Counted from the first letter of the stretch, positions 16,896 to 26,722 are shown. The stretch is 64,000 bases of DNA from Butyribacter intestini (GCA_001414325.1 LLKB01000001.1:186001-250000); one strand, 5' to 3'. Notes: generated from the sequence alone by a model not told the origin. Made by a program: numbers and translations.

Positions 16896-18155
16896 ATGAA
16901 CAAAAAATTAAGATACATAGCTATGACTTTTGTCAGCATTATTTTGGTATGTTGTTATATGGTGCGTATATCATATGTAAACAAAGACAATGCTAAGGCT
17001 GAGGTTGAATATGTTTCGGACAGTAAATCTGTGCAGGCAGGAAATCTTAAAATTGAGGTGGCGGAGCAGAAGTTATATGATGTGGCAGAATATGTTAAAG
17101 AATATCCTGAAATCAGGGATTTATATACATATAAAGGAAGTTATTATGAAAAATTTGATGGGGGAAATGATGTTTTACGCTCATATAAGAAAATCTTTTT
17201 TATTGTTCTAAAAGTTACAAATACAGGTGATAAGACAGAAGAAATCCCATATTTTGAATATAAACTGTATGTTGATAAAAATTATGCTTTTGATTTTTTA
17301 CCGACAGAGGTGGAATACATAAATAAGGCTTCGGGGATAGGCGTAAAATCCCAATGTTCATATAAGGTTAAACTGGTATATCAGATAAGCGACAGGGTTT
17401 TTGATAAAGACATTTATAAAAATATGCAAAATATGGATAACTCTATTATGGTATCGGGGTATCCTGTGATGAAAAATATAAAATTGTCGCATACAGAATA
17501 TGTAAAAGCGGATGATGATGCGAAACTTATCTATGAGGACCTCGTTAAAAATGATACCGAGGAAGTCTCATTGCCTGACACTAAGGAGAACACCATATTA
17601 AAACAGGATGAACCATATGTAAAAAATGGTATTAAGGTATATGCGGAGTCTTGTGAGATATATCGGAAAAAGTTTAGTGGATATAAGGAACTTGGCGAGG
17701 ATGTTGATGGAGAACCGTTTAACAAAGCCTGCATTGGGAAAGATGATAAAATAATCTGGTCTGACAGGTATGGCAACAAGAAAGCAGATTTTAGTATTGT
17801 TGTTGTGAATTTCACATTTGTCAATGACACAAAAAGCGACAGATCAATATACTTTTATCCAATGTTACATAATTATATCGGAAAAATGACTACAGAATTT
17901 TATTTTATGAGTATGGACAAAAATGTTAAGTATAAAAAATACAGTTCAATTTATACGGTTGGTGCCGGTTCTGAGGTCAATGTAAAGAGTATATTCTATC
18001 TGGCTGAAAATCATAACGATAAGGATAAATCTTATAGGTATTATATTGGGGATGATAGTAAAAAGCTGTATATAAGTTTAGCGGATGCTGACAGTGAAAA
18101 TTATAATCTGGAAAAAGGTCAGGCAGCCGGTGGAATATTTATGAGGGTGAGGTGA
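16896..18155 (+). CDS. Membrane-anchored protein with two Ig-like (DUF4352-type) domains
   Basis: Protein of 419 residues with one N-terminal membrane anchor (about 6-27) and an outside part made of two similar beta-sandwich halves. Half one, about 45-190, has FFIVLKVTNTGDKTEEIPYFEYKLYV. Half two, about 235-415, has FSIVVVNFTFVNDTKSDRSIYFYP. These motifs are typical of DUF4352/DUF5027-like extracellular domains whose ligands are mostly unknown. It lies 69 bp after the secreted-protein gene, has AAGGAGAAG before its ATG, and ends 4 bp before the first permease gene. A receptor or immunity-like role beside the transporter is possible. Confidence 0.7.
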   Translation: MNKKLRYIAMTFVSIILVCCYMVRISYVNKDNAKAEVEYVSDSKSVQAGNLKIEVAEQKLYDVAEYVKEYPEIRDLYTYKGSYYEKFDGGNDVLRSYKKIFFIVLKVTNTGDKTEEIPYFEYKLYVDKNYAFDFLPTEVEYINKASGIGVKSQCSYKVKLVYQISDRVFDKDIYKNMQNMDNSIMVSGYPVMKNIKLSHTEYVKADDDAKLIYEDLVKNDTEEVSLPDTKENTILKQDEPYVKNGIKVYAESCEIYRKKFSGYKELGEDVDGEPFNKACIGKDDKIIWSDRYGNKKADFSIVVVNFTFVNDTKSDRSIYFYPMLHNYIGKMTTEFYFMSMDKNVKYKKYSSIYTVGAGSEVNVKSIFYLAENHNDKDKSYRYYIGDDSKKLYISLADADSENYNLEKGQAAGGIFMRVR

Positions 18156-18159
18156 TAAA

Positions 18160-19026
18160 ATGTTTCGATTTGAATTGAAAAGATGTATGAAGGGTAGAGG
18201 TTTCAAAGCGGCTTTTTTAATCTCACTTATATTGGCGGCAGGTCATTTTACTGCATTTTGTATATGTTTTTTGCATAATGAATATGGTGGTATCATAACG
18301 GATAAAGAAGCTGTTAAGTTGTTAAAGGCAGGTCAGAGTGTGCTTGGAATATATCCTGCAAATATTTTTGAGGGATTTATAGGCGGTGAACAGTACACTT
18401 TTTGGAATGGAGTTTATTTTTATCTGTTGCCGATAATTGCCGTATTGCCGTTTGGGACAAGCTTTTTTGAAGATGAGGACTCAGGATATTTAAAAAATAT
18501 ATATATCAAAAAGAAGAAAGAGATTTATCTGGTATGTAAGTTCATAGTTACATTTATTTCAGGGGGAATTGCAGCGGGACTTCCTTATGTCTTTAGCTTT
18601 ATGATGAATTTACTTTATGTTCCGGCAATAAAACCAAATCAGCTTGCAAGACATAATTTTGTCAATCAGCTAAACAATATGTCTGACTGGTATTATGAAA
18701 AACCGTTTCTTTATTTTGGAGTATATCTGCTTATCATAATGCTTTGTGGCGGTGTTTTTGCAACATTATCGTTATGTGTTTCATTTGCCGCTAAAAATAG
18801 TCTTTTTGTAATGTTTTTTCCATTTTTATTTAACATTTCATTTGATTATGTCGCAATGGAATTAAAAATAGAAAAATATGTTCCGTCCAATATTATGAAT
18901 CCTATGATGACAGAGTATATAAAGGGAAGAAGTATGTTTTCTGTATTTACTGAGATTTTTGCCGCAATACTGTTGTGCTTCGGATTTTTCGTTGTGCTGA
19001 ATAAAAAGCGGGAGCGGATAGTGTGA
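18160..19026 (+). CDS. ABC-2 type permease, first subunit
   Basis: Integral membrane protein of 288 residues with about six helices (around 17-38, 88-105, 125-150, 185-212, 215-232, 260-280). The topology, with a long outside segment after helix one, is that of ABC-2 permeases, such as those of peptide export or self-immunity systems. Its ATG directly follows the stop of the upstream gene, so they are translationally coupled. With the ATPase at 19141 and the permease at 19783 it would make a heteromeric exporter. Confidence 0.75.
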   Translation: MFRFELKRCMKGRGFKAAFLISLILAAGHFTAFCICFLHNEYGGIITDKEAVKLLKAGQSVLGIYPANIFEGFIGGEQYTFWNGVYFYLLPIIAVLPFGTSFFEDEDSGYLKNIYIKKKKEIYLVCKFIVTFISGGIAAGLPYVFSFMMNLLYVPAIKPNQLARHNFVNQLNNMSDWYYEKPFLYFGVYLLIIMLCGGVFATLSLCVSFAAKNSLFVMFFPFLFNISFDYVAMELKIEKYVPSNIMNPMMTEYIKGRSMFSVFTEIFAAILLCFGFFVVLNKKRERIV

Positions 19027-19140
19027 AAAATTGTTAAATGGTAAAGATTTGGACGGTATGGAATGCAATCATTGTTTATTGCAATATGGATGTGAAAAAT
19101 AGTAAATATGTGCTGATTATAAGATTGGGAGGGAGAAGTT

Positions 19141-19776
19141 TTGAAAATAGAGATTAAAGACCTTTATAAGGAAATAAAGAAGAATGTTATTCTTGACAAT
19201 GTAAATATAACGCTTACAGGCGGAAAGATATATGGTATTCAGGGAAAAAACGGATGTGGAAAGACGATGCTCATGCGCAGTATAGCAGGACTTGTGATAC
19301 CGACACGCGGAAGTATAATCATAAATGGAAAAGTGCTTCATAGGGATATTTCAATACCTGAAAGTATAGGGGTTCTTATTGAAAACCCGTCTTTTTTGCC
19401 AAGATATTCGGGATATGAAAATCTGAAAATGCTCGCAATGCTTGATGATAAGGTGTCTGATGGAGAGATAAAAGATTTGTTGGAGAAAGTCGGGCTTAAA
19501 GATGCGGCAGATAAAAAGTTTGGAAAATATTCACTTGGAATGAAACAAAGACTTGGCATTGCGGCTGCCATTATGGGAAGTCCTGAGATCGTACTTCTCG
19601 ATGAGCCGATAAATGCGATTGATGGCGAGGGAGTTGAGCAGATAAGACAGTTGATACTTGGACTGCGTGATGAAAACAGGGTAGTTCTGGTTGCCTGCCA
19701 TGATAAAGAGGAAATGCAGTTGCTTGCAGATGATATTATTTGTATGCAGCAGGGCAGGATTGTTGAAAAGGGGTGA
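19141..19776 (+). CDS. ABC transporter ATP-binding protein
   Basis: ATPase of 211 residues. Walker A GKNGCGKT, signature YSLGMKQRLGIAAA, Walker B EIVLLDEPINAID and the switch VACHDK are present. It lacks the C-terminal extension seen in the ATPase at position 1. The start is a TTG at 19141, supported by GGGAGGGAG just upstream. The protein sits between two permease genes in the secretion cluster and most likely powers both. Confidence 0.88.
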   Translation: MKIEIKDLYKEIKKNVILDNVNITLTGGKIYGIQGKNGCGKTMLMRSIAGLVIPTRGSIIINGKVLHRDISIPESIGVLIENPSFLPRYSGYENLKMLAMLDDKVSDGEIKDLLEKVGLKDAADKKFGKYSLGMKQRLGIAAAIMGSPEIVLLDEPINAIDGEGVEQIRQLILGLRDENRVVLVACHDKEEMQLLADDIICMQQGRIVEKG

Positions 19777-19782
19777 CGGATA

Positions 19783-20619
19783 GTGAAAATAATGAAGATG
19801 TTTAAGCATGATTGGCTGGAGGGAATATGGCACAGAAAACTTTATCTTATACTTTCGGTTCTGGCAGCATTTTTTTCCTGCACGGGGATACACTCATCAA
19901 TTATAGAACATCAGAAAACGGAAAATATATCAAACGGTACATTTATGGATTATTGGATTTATCTTGTAGATGGCTGTCAAGCATATAAATTTGACTGGTA
20001 TAATTCATTTGTAATTCCGATAAGATGGATATGTTTTATTACTTTTTTGCTTATCGGTGTCAACAATTATATGTTGAGTGATTTAAAAGGATGGGGTTAT
20101 CAGGTTCTTGTTCATTCTAAGAGCAGGTTAAACTGGTGGATAAGCAAGCTGATGTGGAGTATAAGTTATACATTATGCTATTTTTTTGTGAGTTTTTGTA
20201 CTGTACTTATCTATTGTATTTTAAGGAATGTTGCTGTAAATTTTAAACCGACTTTGGATATTATGAAATCACAGGCAACCGAGTCTTTTATGAAATTTGG
20301 GAATAGAAATTTATATGTGGCGGTGTTAATCCTGCCATTACTTATGGCATTGTTTTTAAGTATTATACAGATGGTGTTAAGTTTGTATATCAGACCGGTG
20401 TATGTATTTATTATAATGTTTATATGGCTTGTAGCATCTGCCTATAAGAAGTCGTGGCTGCTGGTTGGGAATCTTGGTATGCCATACCGTATGAAGCCTG
20501 TACTTAAAAGTGGATTTAGTACGGTTCAGTGTTTTTTTGTTCTGATAGCTGCAAGTTTGATATGTATTATATGGGGTTATCTGAAATTTAGAAAAAGAGA
20601 TATATTTGAGAAAGAGTAA
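19783..20619 (+). CDS. ABC-2 type permease, second subunit
   Basis: Membrane protein of 278 residues with about six helices (near 22-37, 84-98, 122-146, 178-205, 208-223, 245-265). Its sequence differs from the permease at 18160 but has the same length and topology, so the transporter is probably asymmetric. It starts at GTG 19783, 6 bp after the ATPase stop, preceded by AAAAGGGGTGA. It ends one base before the convergent regulator remnant. Confidence 0.75.
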   Translation: MKIMKMFKHDWLEGIWHRKLYLILSVLAAFFSCTGIHSSIIEHQKTENISNGTFMDYWIYLVDGCQAYKFDWYNSFVIPIRWICFITFLLIGVNNYMLSDLKGWGYQVLVHSKSRLNWWISKLMWSISYTLCYFFVSFCTVLIYCILRNVAVNFKPTLDIMKSQATESFMKFGNRNLYVAVLILPLLMALFLSIIQMVLSLYIRPVYVFIIMFIWLVASAYKKSWLLVGNLGMPYRMKPVLKSGFSTVQCFFVLIAASLICIIWGYLKFRKRDIFEKE

Positions 20620-21005
20620 TCAGTCAAGCATATCTCTTACCATAAAAGCAAGCCGCAATTGTATGCAGTTGTCGAGGTCAGATATATCCATGTCGAGTAT
20701 ATCCTGTACTTTGTTTAATCTGTAATTTATTGAATTGCGGTGCACATAAAAGTGTTCCGCAGTTTTTTGCACACTGCCGTTATTTTCAAGATAATATTTT
20801 AAAACTTCAAGTATATTGCTGTCGTTATTTTTATCATATTCTATAAGCTCACCGAGAGTGTCATTATAATAATCTTTAAAAACCTCTTTATCTGTTATGC
20901 TCATAAGTAGATTGTAAATTCCTAAGTCTTCAAAATGTAGAAAGATTTTAGATGTGGCTGTGCATTGATGATTTTTAATCGTTAGTGTACAGCCTGTTTT
21001 TAATG
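20620..21005 (-). pseudogene. C-terminal remnant of a PucR-type regulator
   Basis: The last 94 residues of the frame are an intact PucR/CdaR C-terminal helix-turn-helix (FYVHRNSINYRLNKVQDILDMD, ending LRLAFMVRDMLD). The frame continues upstream of the ATG at 20904 without a stop and includes FEDLGIYNLL, a block that in full-length regulators belongs to the same protein (compare YDEIGIYRIFF in the gene at 2622). No start codon with a Shine-Dalgarno is seen, and the sequence runs into a family B repeat at about 21006. I read it as a truncated gene. A small expressed DNA-binding protein from 20904 cannot be excluded. Confidence 0.65.
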
Positions 21006-21070
21006 TATAGGAAAATGTTCGTAATGTAGTGTGACACCAGGAGCAAAACGCTGTTTTTGCTATTTTTTTC
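21006..21070 (+). repeat. Family B repeat with built-in terminator hairpin, copy 1
   Basis: TAGGAAAATGTTCGTAATGT, GTGACACC and GAGCAAAACGCTG-TTTTTGCTATTTTTTT match the copies at 47067 and 49421. The AGCAAAA / TTTTGCT arms with a T-run form an intrinsic-terminator-like hairpin. The copy lies exactly where the regulator remnant loses homology. Confidence 0.65.
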
Positions 21071-21182
21071 AGTTAATTATAAACAACTTTTTGTCTTTTT
21101 TGTGAATTTCGGGGGTAGATTTGGACGGATTTTGGGTCGATTCGTGCAGGGTATCACAATAAAAGAGTGGCGGGTAGTATAA

Positions 21183-21240
21183 TGTGATGCAAGGGTCAAA
21201 AGCAGATAGCAATGAAGCAATCCGTGGCATTGTTTTGGGG
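21183..21240. repeat. Family D repeat fragment
   Basis: TGATGCAAGGGTCAAAAG resembles the arms at 24683. It is followed by GCAATGAAGCAATCCGTGGC, which also occurs at about 53188. It lies just before the CAP protein gene. Confidence 0.55.
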
Positions 21241-21264
21241 ATTAAGAAAGGAGATGTGATAAGT

Positions 21265-24200
21265 ATGAAGAAGCGTATTATGTCGCTGTTATTGGTTTTG
21301 GTTATGTTTTTTAGTGTTTTGCCGATTATGCCGGCACGCAGGTCTGCAGCGAAGGAAACAGAGACTTTATTTGACAGATACATTCCGGTCAACCAGGCAT
21401 ATTCTGCAAAGGTAAGTCCGTTCAGCGTTACGGAAGGAGTAAGTTACAGTTTTTCTATCGGTACCAGATTTAAGGATGAAACAGCAGAGACCATTATATT
21501 TGCGGATGAACTTAAGCGAAGTGAGATGCAGGGACAGTTTTTTAAGATAAATTATCTTGGTACTGTTGGAACTTTGAAAAAGGCTGATATAATGAAATAT
21601 TTCGACCTCAAAGAAAATGACTATCTGCAGGTAATGGGGGATCCTAATGCAGTGATTTATGAGAATACGAGGAAGTGGCTTACAAAGGACAGCATCATTA
21701 TTTCTGTTGACCTTTATGACGAAGACAAAAACTTTGTCAGAACTGTTAGTCCGGCTGCGGCTATCATGGCAGCAGGACCTGACGGACAGTTTGTTACCTG
21801 TTCCATGCCGCAGGGATATACCTGTTCCATTTTTTTCTCAACACAGGACAATCTGTTTAAAGGAACAGACGATAAGAGTTCAAGTGTTTATACGCATTTT
21901 AATGCTGAACATATATGGCTGGAGGACAAAAGTGTTGCGGATAATTTTATAAGTTCTACAGACAGTAAATTAGATTATAAATATACACAAAATGCTGAGC
22001 TTAAGGGCACACCACAGTACATGACAAACAACATATTAAGTGTCAATGAATTTATTGCTCCTGATAATACATATTATCAGGTCGGACACAAAAAAGGTGA
22101 TGTAGATCCAAGTGTCATGAACAAAGTTGAGAATGTTACGGATTACTCGGAGAATGTTATTTCGGTGGCTGACGGAGTTACAAGGAGAACAGTTTTAGCT
22201 TCAGATGGTACACTCTATGGTATTTCAAGCAATTATGAAATGAAAGAGCTTGCAAAAGGTGTTAAACAGGCGGGTATGCTGCATTATCTGACAAATGACG
22301 GAGAAGTAAAAGAAATCAAAAGCGGAAAGACAATAGCGGCTGACTGTAAAGCATTTTCTGAACACCGCTATGGCAGAGTTATCGGTGTATTGAAAAATGA
22401 CGGCGTTTTCACGATGGGTTACACATACCTCGGCGAAGAAAAATATTATAAAAAGGGACTTGTATATGGAGAGCTGAAAAATGTAAAGACTATCGTTCCG
22501 GGTGGTGTATGTACTAAAAACGGTAAATTCTATCGCTGGGTAGAAGATGTTGAAATCGGTGGATATACGATGGATCCAAGTAAGGGGTCATTTTCACAAT
22601 CTTATACACTTAATCTTAAACTTGAACTTTTAACATCGAATGCAGTGCGTGTTTTTCCGTATGAGTATTACACAAGGCAGAAAGATTCAATCAACTCAGC
22701 GACTGGAACTATTGAAGTTGCAAAGACCGGTTTTGTTGAAAATGCTGACGGTCAGATGTGGGCATTTGGTTTACAGGATACTGAAAATATGGGTACTATG
22801 ACGGATAGTAAAGGTACAAAGTCTCTTATAAGACATATATTTCCAGTGTATCAGAGCATAAAAACTTCAGGATTTGACAATGGAAACTTTGCCGGATTTG
22901 TGCCTGAGGACAGCAATGTTGTATCTATGCTCGTAAACAATCATTGTTCTAATGAAAGACCTGTTGTACTTAAGTCAGGAGTTGATTATCTCACAGATGT
23001 ACCGGGCGGTTACAGAGGACTTGATGGTTATGCATATGTGTTTGACAATGATGTAGATGATGGCACGCCTATAAGAAGTTTTAAAAAGAAATCAACTGCG
23101 TTTCATTATCTTCACGACAGAAGTGAGATATTTAGTGCAATCAATACTACAACAGGAAGAAAAACAATGCCTAATCTTAATCTTTTGCCAAATGTTGCGA
23201 GAAGTTCTTACCGGATGGATAATAAGAGTGGAAACACAATTCTGCTTGAACGCACAGATGGTTCTATGTGGATGACACAGATTTATCCTGCGGCATCGGC
23301 AGCAGCAATGGCTGCGAAACTTGGCGGATGGGAATGTTCAAATGCGATTCAGATTACTAAGGCGGTTAAAAAGAAAACATCAACGGTTGATTATGTAAAT
23401 CTTGTGAGTAAGAATGTACTGGAACAAAATTTTCCGGCAATCAAAAAAGGTACACCGGTTGAAACAGATGCACCTAAGTATATGAGTTCAAAATATTATT
23501 CCCAGATTACGGTCGGTAAAGCGGATGCATATTCGCGTGAAGGAAAAAAATTTCTGCTGCTCATTACAAAGACAGACTGCGTTTATTCAAAAAAGATGAA
23601 GAAAATCATAAAATCTGCCATAGAAAAGGCGAAGGTTCCTATTTATGGATGTGTTGACAATTATTCATCCCTGGAATTTGTCTGGAATTATACAAAGTCA
23701 GATTCTCTTGATATGCCTTGTTTTGTTTTGGTAAATGGAGACAATAATGTAAAGATTTACAATGGAGTCCGCACAAAGAGCAAAGTAAACTCGATACTTA
23801 AAGCGGCAAAGAAGATAGGTGCAGCAAATGATAAGTTATCGACAGCGGCTGCCGAAGTGCAGACAAAGTATCCAAACAATGAGATTTCGGTTGATAACAA
23901 TGAATGGGGTGTTCTAAAATCCATAAATAAAGAAAGATTTGCGAATAAACTTCCGCTGTTTACTATGCCTGAGGCTTTGCAGAAAGCGTGCGATACCCGT
24001 GAAGAAGAGATTGTATTGCTGTATGACCATACCCGTCCAAATGGCAAAACAGCATACTCTGCAATTTCGGAAGAATTTACGCATCAAAATGAAGCTGAAA
24101 ACATAGCAGAAGGTCAGCACAGTGCAGCTAAAGTCGTGTCTGACTGGATGAATGTTAAGCGTGACCGTGCAAATATACTCAATGCAAAATTTGGATATAT

Positions 24201-24465
24201 TGGTGTCGGATATATGAATACGGACCCGGCTTATTGGGTACAGATGTTTACGGACTGTACAGGTTATGAATCGGTGACTACAAGTGCAGGAACAATGAAG
24301 TTTAAGAATATCAAAGCCATGCAGAAAGAGTATCTTATCTGCACGGACAAAAATGGAGTTAAATCATATATGCCTTTAGATGCAAGTGTTATGAGTAAGA
24401 AGGGAAATAAATACACGCTTAAATTAACCGGAAAGAATGTCACATTGACAGTGAAAGGTAAGTAA
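21265..24465 (+). CDS. Large secreted protein: propeller-like region, thioredoxin-like domain, CAP domain
   Basis: Exported protein of 1066 residues with a signal peptide (KKRIMSLLLVLVMFFSVLPI, cleaved near residue 25-29). Residues about 280-460 have repeated SDGTLYGISS / NDGEVKEI / NDGVFTMGY strands like an RCC1-type propeller. A thioredoxin-like domain (about 755-860) has FLLLITKTDCVYSKKM with a single redox Cys. The C-terminal CAP/SCP domain (about 890-1020) has INKERFANKLPLF, HTRPNG, HQNEAENIAEG and GYIGVGYM. CAP domains in gut bacteria are mostly uncharacterised outside proteins. The ATG at 21265 has AAAGGAGATGTG; the open frame from 21184 runs through a repeat. Confidence 0.8.
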   Translation: MKKRIMSLLLVLVMFFSVLPIMPARRSAAKETETLFDRYIPVNQAYSAKVSPFSVTEGVSYSFSIGTRFKDETAETIIFADELKRSEMQGQFFKINYLGTVGTLKKADIMKYFDLKENDYLQVMGDPNAVIYENTRKWLTKDSIIISVDLYDEDKNFVRTVSPAAAIMAAGPDGQFVTCSMPQGYTCSIFFSTQDNLFKGTDDKSSSVYTHFNAEHIWLEDKSVADNFISSTDSKLDYKYTQNAELKGTPQYMTNNILSVNEFIAPDNTYYQVGHKKGDVDPSVMNKVENVTDYSENVISVADGVTRRTVLASDGTLYGISSNYEMKELAKGVKQAGMLHYLTNDGEVKEIKSGKTIAADCKAFSEHRYGRVIGVLKNDGVFTMGYTYLGEEKYYKKGLVYGELKNVKTIVPGGVCTKNGKFYRWVEDVEIGGYTMDPSKGSFSQSYTLNLKLELLTSNAVRVFPYEYYTRQKDSINSATGTIEVAKTGFVENADGQMWAFGLQDTENMGTMTDSKGTKSLIRHIFPVYQSIKTSGFDNGNFAGFVPEDSNVVSMLVNNHCSNERPVVLKSGVDYLTDVPGGYRGLDGYAYVFDNDVDDGTPIRSFKKKSTAFHYLHDRSEIFSAINTTTGRKTMPNLNLLPNVARSSYRMDNKSGNTILLERTDGSMWMTQIYPAASAAAMAAKLGGWECSNAIQITKAVKKKTSTVDYVNLVSKNVLEQNFPAIKKGTPVETDAPKYMSSKYYSQITVGKADAYSREGKKFLLLITKTDCVYSKKMKKIIKSAIEKAKVPIYGCVDNYSSLEFVWNYTKSDSLDMPCFVLVNGDNNVKIYNGVRTKSKVNSILKAAKKIGAANDKLSTAAAEVQTKYPNNEISVDNNEWGVLKSINKERFANKLPLFTMPEALQKACDTREEEIVLLYDHTRPNGKTAYSAISEEFTHQNEAENIAEGQHSAAKVVSDWMNVKRDRANILNAKFGYIGVGYMNTDPAYWVQMFTDCTGYESVTTSAGTMKFKNIKAMQKEYLICTDKNGVKSYMPLDASVMSKKGNKYTLKLTGKNVTLTVKGK

Positions 24466-24609
24466 TAAGCATTTGATGATGTATTAGGGAGTACATCATT
24501 AGTGAATATATTATAGTAAGTCAGGCTTATGATTTAACAATATCAGGCAGGTAGCAGAGCGGATTTAGAATACCTGCTTGATAAATGAAAAAAATGAATA
24601 TTTATAGAT

Positions 24610-24650
24610 AAAATGTGCTGTTGCCATAAAAAGACATCAGCACATTTTTT
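24610..24650 (+). terminator. Intrinsic terminator after the CAP protein gene
   Basis: AAATGTGCTG pairs with CAGCACATTT, followed by TTT. A second hairpin without a T-run (GATGATGTA with TACATCATT) lies at 24477-24502. Confidence 0.85.
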
Positions 24651-24682
24651 GCTATTATTGTGAGTTAAAGTTACAATAAAAT

Positions 24683-24720
24683 TGATGTTGGGGTCAAAAG
24701 GTATTTTGCCCCTTGCATCA
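24683..24720. repeat. Family D palindromic repeat
   Basis: TGATGTTGGGGTCAAAAGG and its reverse-complement arm (TTTTGCCCCTTGCATCA) form a 38-bp imperfect palindrome. The same unit occurs on the other strand at 53211. Confidence 0.65.
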
Positions 24721-24763
24721 TAAAAGTATAGCTATGAAGAAAAATTTTTATTAAGTGTTTGTA

Positions 24764-26722
24764 TCAGTCTTTATCGGCTGCAATGGGAAAAACGATGATT
24801 ACATTGAACTGGTCGCCATCAATTTTTATTTTAAATGTGCCACCGCAGGCATTTGTAAATTCTTTGGCTATCGAAAGTCCAAGTCCGTTTCCTTCTGTGT
24901 TTCTTGCCTTGTCACCGCGGCTGAATCTTTCGAGTATTTCTTCCTCCGTGAAATCCATTTCATAAGATGAAGTGTTTTTGAGTATAAGTTTCACTGTACT
25001 TTCTTCGGTGGTTTCAGTTATAAAAATCCGTGTTCCTTTTAGTGAATATTTAAGTGCATTTCCTATAATGTTCTGCATTACACGGTAAAGTCTGCTTCCA
25101 TCCGAATTTATGAAAATATCTTTTTCAGGCATTTTTAATTTAATGTCAAGTCCGCTTTTTTGCACGGCATCATCCATATCGGTGAGAGTCTGGACGATGA
25201 GTTTGTTAAGGCTTAAATTTGTTTTTTTAATTACAAGTTCACCACTTGCCGTCTTTGCAAGTTCAAATACATCAAATACCATTTTCTTTAAATGAATGGC
25301 TTTTTTTGAGATTATTTCTATATAATCTACTGCTTCAGGCGGCAGGTCGTCGCGTCTTTCAAGCAGGTCAACATAGCTTATGATTGATGTGAGCGGAGTT
25401 TTAAGGTCGTGTGAGACATTTGTTATAAGTTCCGTTTTCATGCGTTCACTTTTTACCTTTTCGGCGAGACTTTTCTCAAATCCTGCACCTATATTTGAAA
25501 GTTTTAATATTGACTCATAAAATGTGCTGTCTGCTGCGTCTGCCGTATCAAATTTGTAGTTTCCATTGTAGATTTCATCAATATCTTTCTCAAGCAGGCT
25601 GCAGGAGCTTATGACTTTTGATGAAAAATAGTGGTAGATTGCAAAAATTAAAACATATATTACAAAACAGCCGCAGCACAGTCTGCAGTAACTGTCACTT
25701 GTCACATAATAAGCAAGATTATACCATTTATCCGGAACCCAGTCAGAAAGCGTATTTAATGAGTAACCGACTGGTATAAGATTTATAAAATATTCTCTTA
25801 GCATTGTAAATATAATAAGAAAAACGGCAATCAGTGCAACCAATATAGTTGAGCTTATAAAAAGGAATTTAACGCCTTTTTTGGTGCACAGCGCATAATA
25901 TATATGCCCCGTAATAAATATCCGTATATTGTGAAGAAATTTTCTCAATGCCTTTGCGTAAAATGTTATATATCCTTTCATGAAAAGATGGATATACAAA
26001 AGATAAAGTGCTGATATGACGGCAAGCGTTGTTATTATCTTTATACAGGTGCAAAGGGTCTGCCATTGTGATTTTTGAGCGTTAAATATATCAGTGTTAT
26101 ATATCAGTAATATTACTGCTGAATCGCCTGTTTCATAGTCAAACACATCTTCATAGTCATAATCGTTTGTTTCGAGAATATCCGAATGAATAAGGTTCGT
26201 ATTATTTGAAACGGCGACTACACGTGTTGTTGATGTATCAAACTTTTCAGTAATACATTTTGTGAGTGCATCTTTTCGCTGGATATTGTAGGTCTGGAGC
26301 ATCAATTTGTTCTGCTTTATAGTAGTTGAAAGCTGCTGCATCTTTAAATTTATCTCATTGTTGCAGGCTTCGTGGTCGATGAAGATATCGACATTTTCAC
26401 TTATATACATTTTTGCATACAGATAAGAAAAATCCCTGCCCATTTCCTTACTCTTTTTCGCACCGTCAACGGCATTGTTTTCGTAGCTGCATATTTTTTT
26501 AATATCTTTGCATATCTGTCTTGCGTATGCAGCCGAGCGTCCATATTCAGTTTCAGATAAAGCATCACGGTAAATTCCGTTTCGTGCAAATAATATCAAT
26601 AATATTCCGGTAATGATAAGAATAAATACAGAAATGTAAGTTAATATTGATATACTTTTCTTTTTTGACCTGAGTACGGGCAGTTTTTTAGTTTTAGTTA
26701 TATTTTTCAATTTTATAGCCAA
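24764..26722 (-). CDS. Membrane sensor histidine kinase
   Basis: Kinase of up to 652 residues. A first membrane helix lies at about 24-46, then an outside domain (about 47-215), then three further helices (about 220-245, 280-310, 340-370), so the sensor has four membrane passes. The kinase core has the H-box NVSHDLKTPLTSIISYVD, N-box IIGNALKYS, RFSRGDKARN and GNGLGLSIAK. It pairs with the response regulator gene upstream, which its start overlaps by 29 bp. That start is a TTG and not well supported; a somewhat later start is possible. The signal is unknown. It is transcribed away from the CAP protein gene's terminator. Confidence 0.9.
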   Translation of the reverse strand: MAIKLKNITKTKKLPVLRSKKKSISILTYISVFILIITGILLILFARNGIYRDALSETEYGRSAAYARQICKDIKKICSYENNAVDGAKKSKEMGRDFSYLYAKMYISENVDIFIDHEACNNEINLKMQQLSTTIKQNKLMLQTYNIQRKDALTKCITEKFDTSTTRVVAVSNNTNLIHSDILETNDYDYEDVFDYETGDSAVILLIYNTDIFNAQKSQWQTLCTCIKIITTLAVISALYLLYIHLFMKGYITFYAKALRKFLHNIRIFITGHIYYALCTKKGVKFLFISSTILVALIAVFLIIFTMLREYFINLIPVGYSLNTLSDWVPDKWYNLAYYVTSDSYCRLCCGCFVIYVLIFAIYHYFSSKVISSCSLLEKDIDEIYNGNYKFDTADAADSTFYESILKLSNIGAGFEKSLAEKVKSERMKTELITNVSHDLKTPLTSIISYVDLLERRDDLPPEAVDYIEIISKKAIHLKKMVFDVFELAKTASGELVIKKTNLSLNKLIVQTLTDMDDAVQKSGLDIKLKMPEKDIFINSDGSRLYRVMQNIIGNALKYSLKGTRIFITETTEESTVKLILKNTSSYEMDFTEEEILERFSRGDKARNTEGNGLGLSIAKEFTNACGGTFKIKIDGDQFNVIIVFPIAADKD

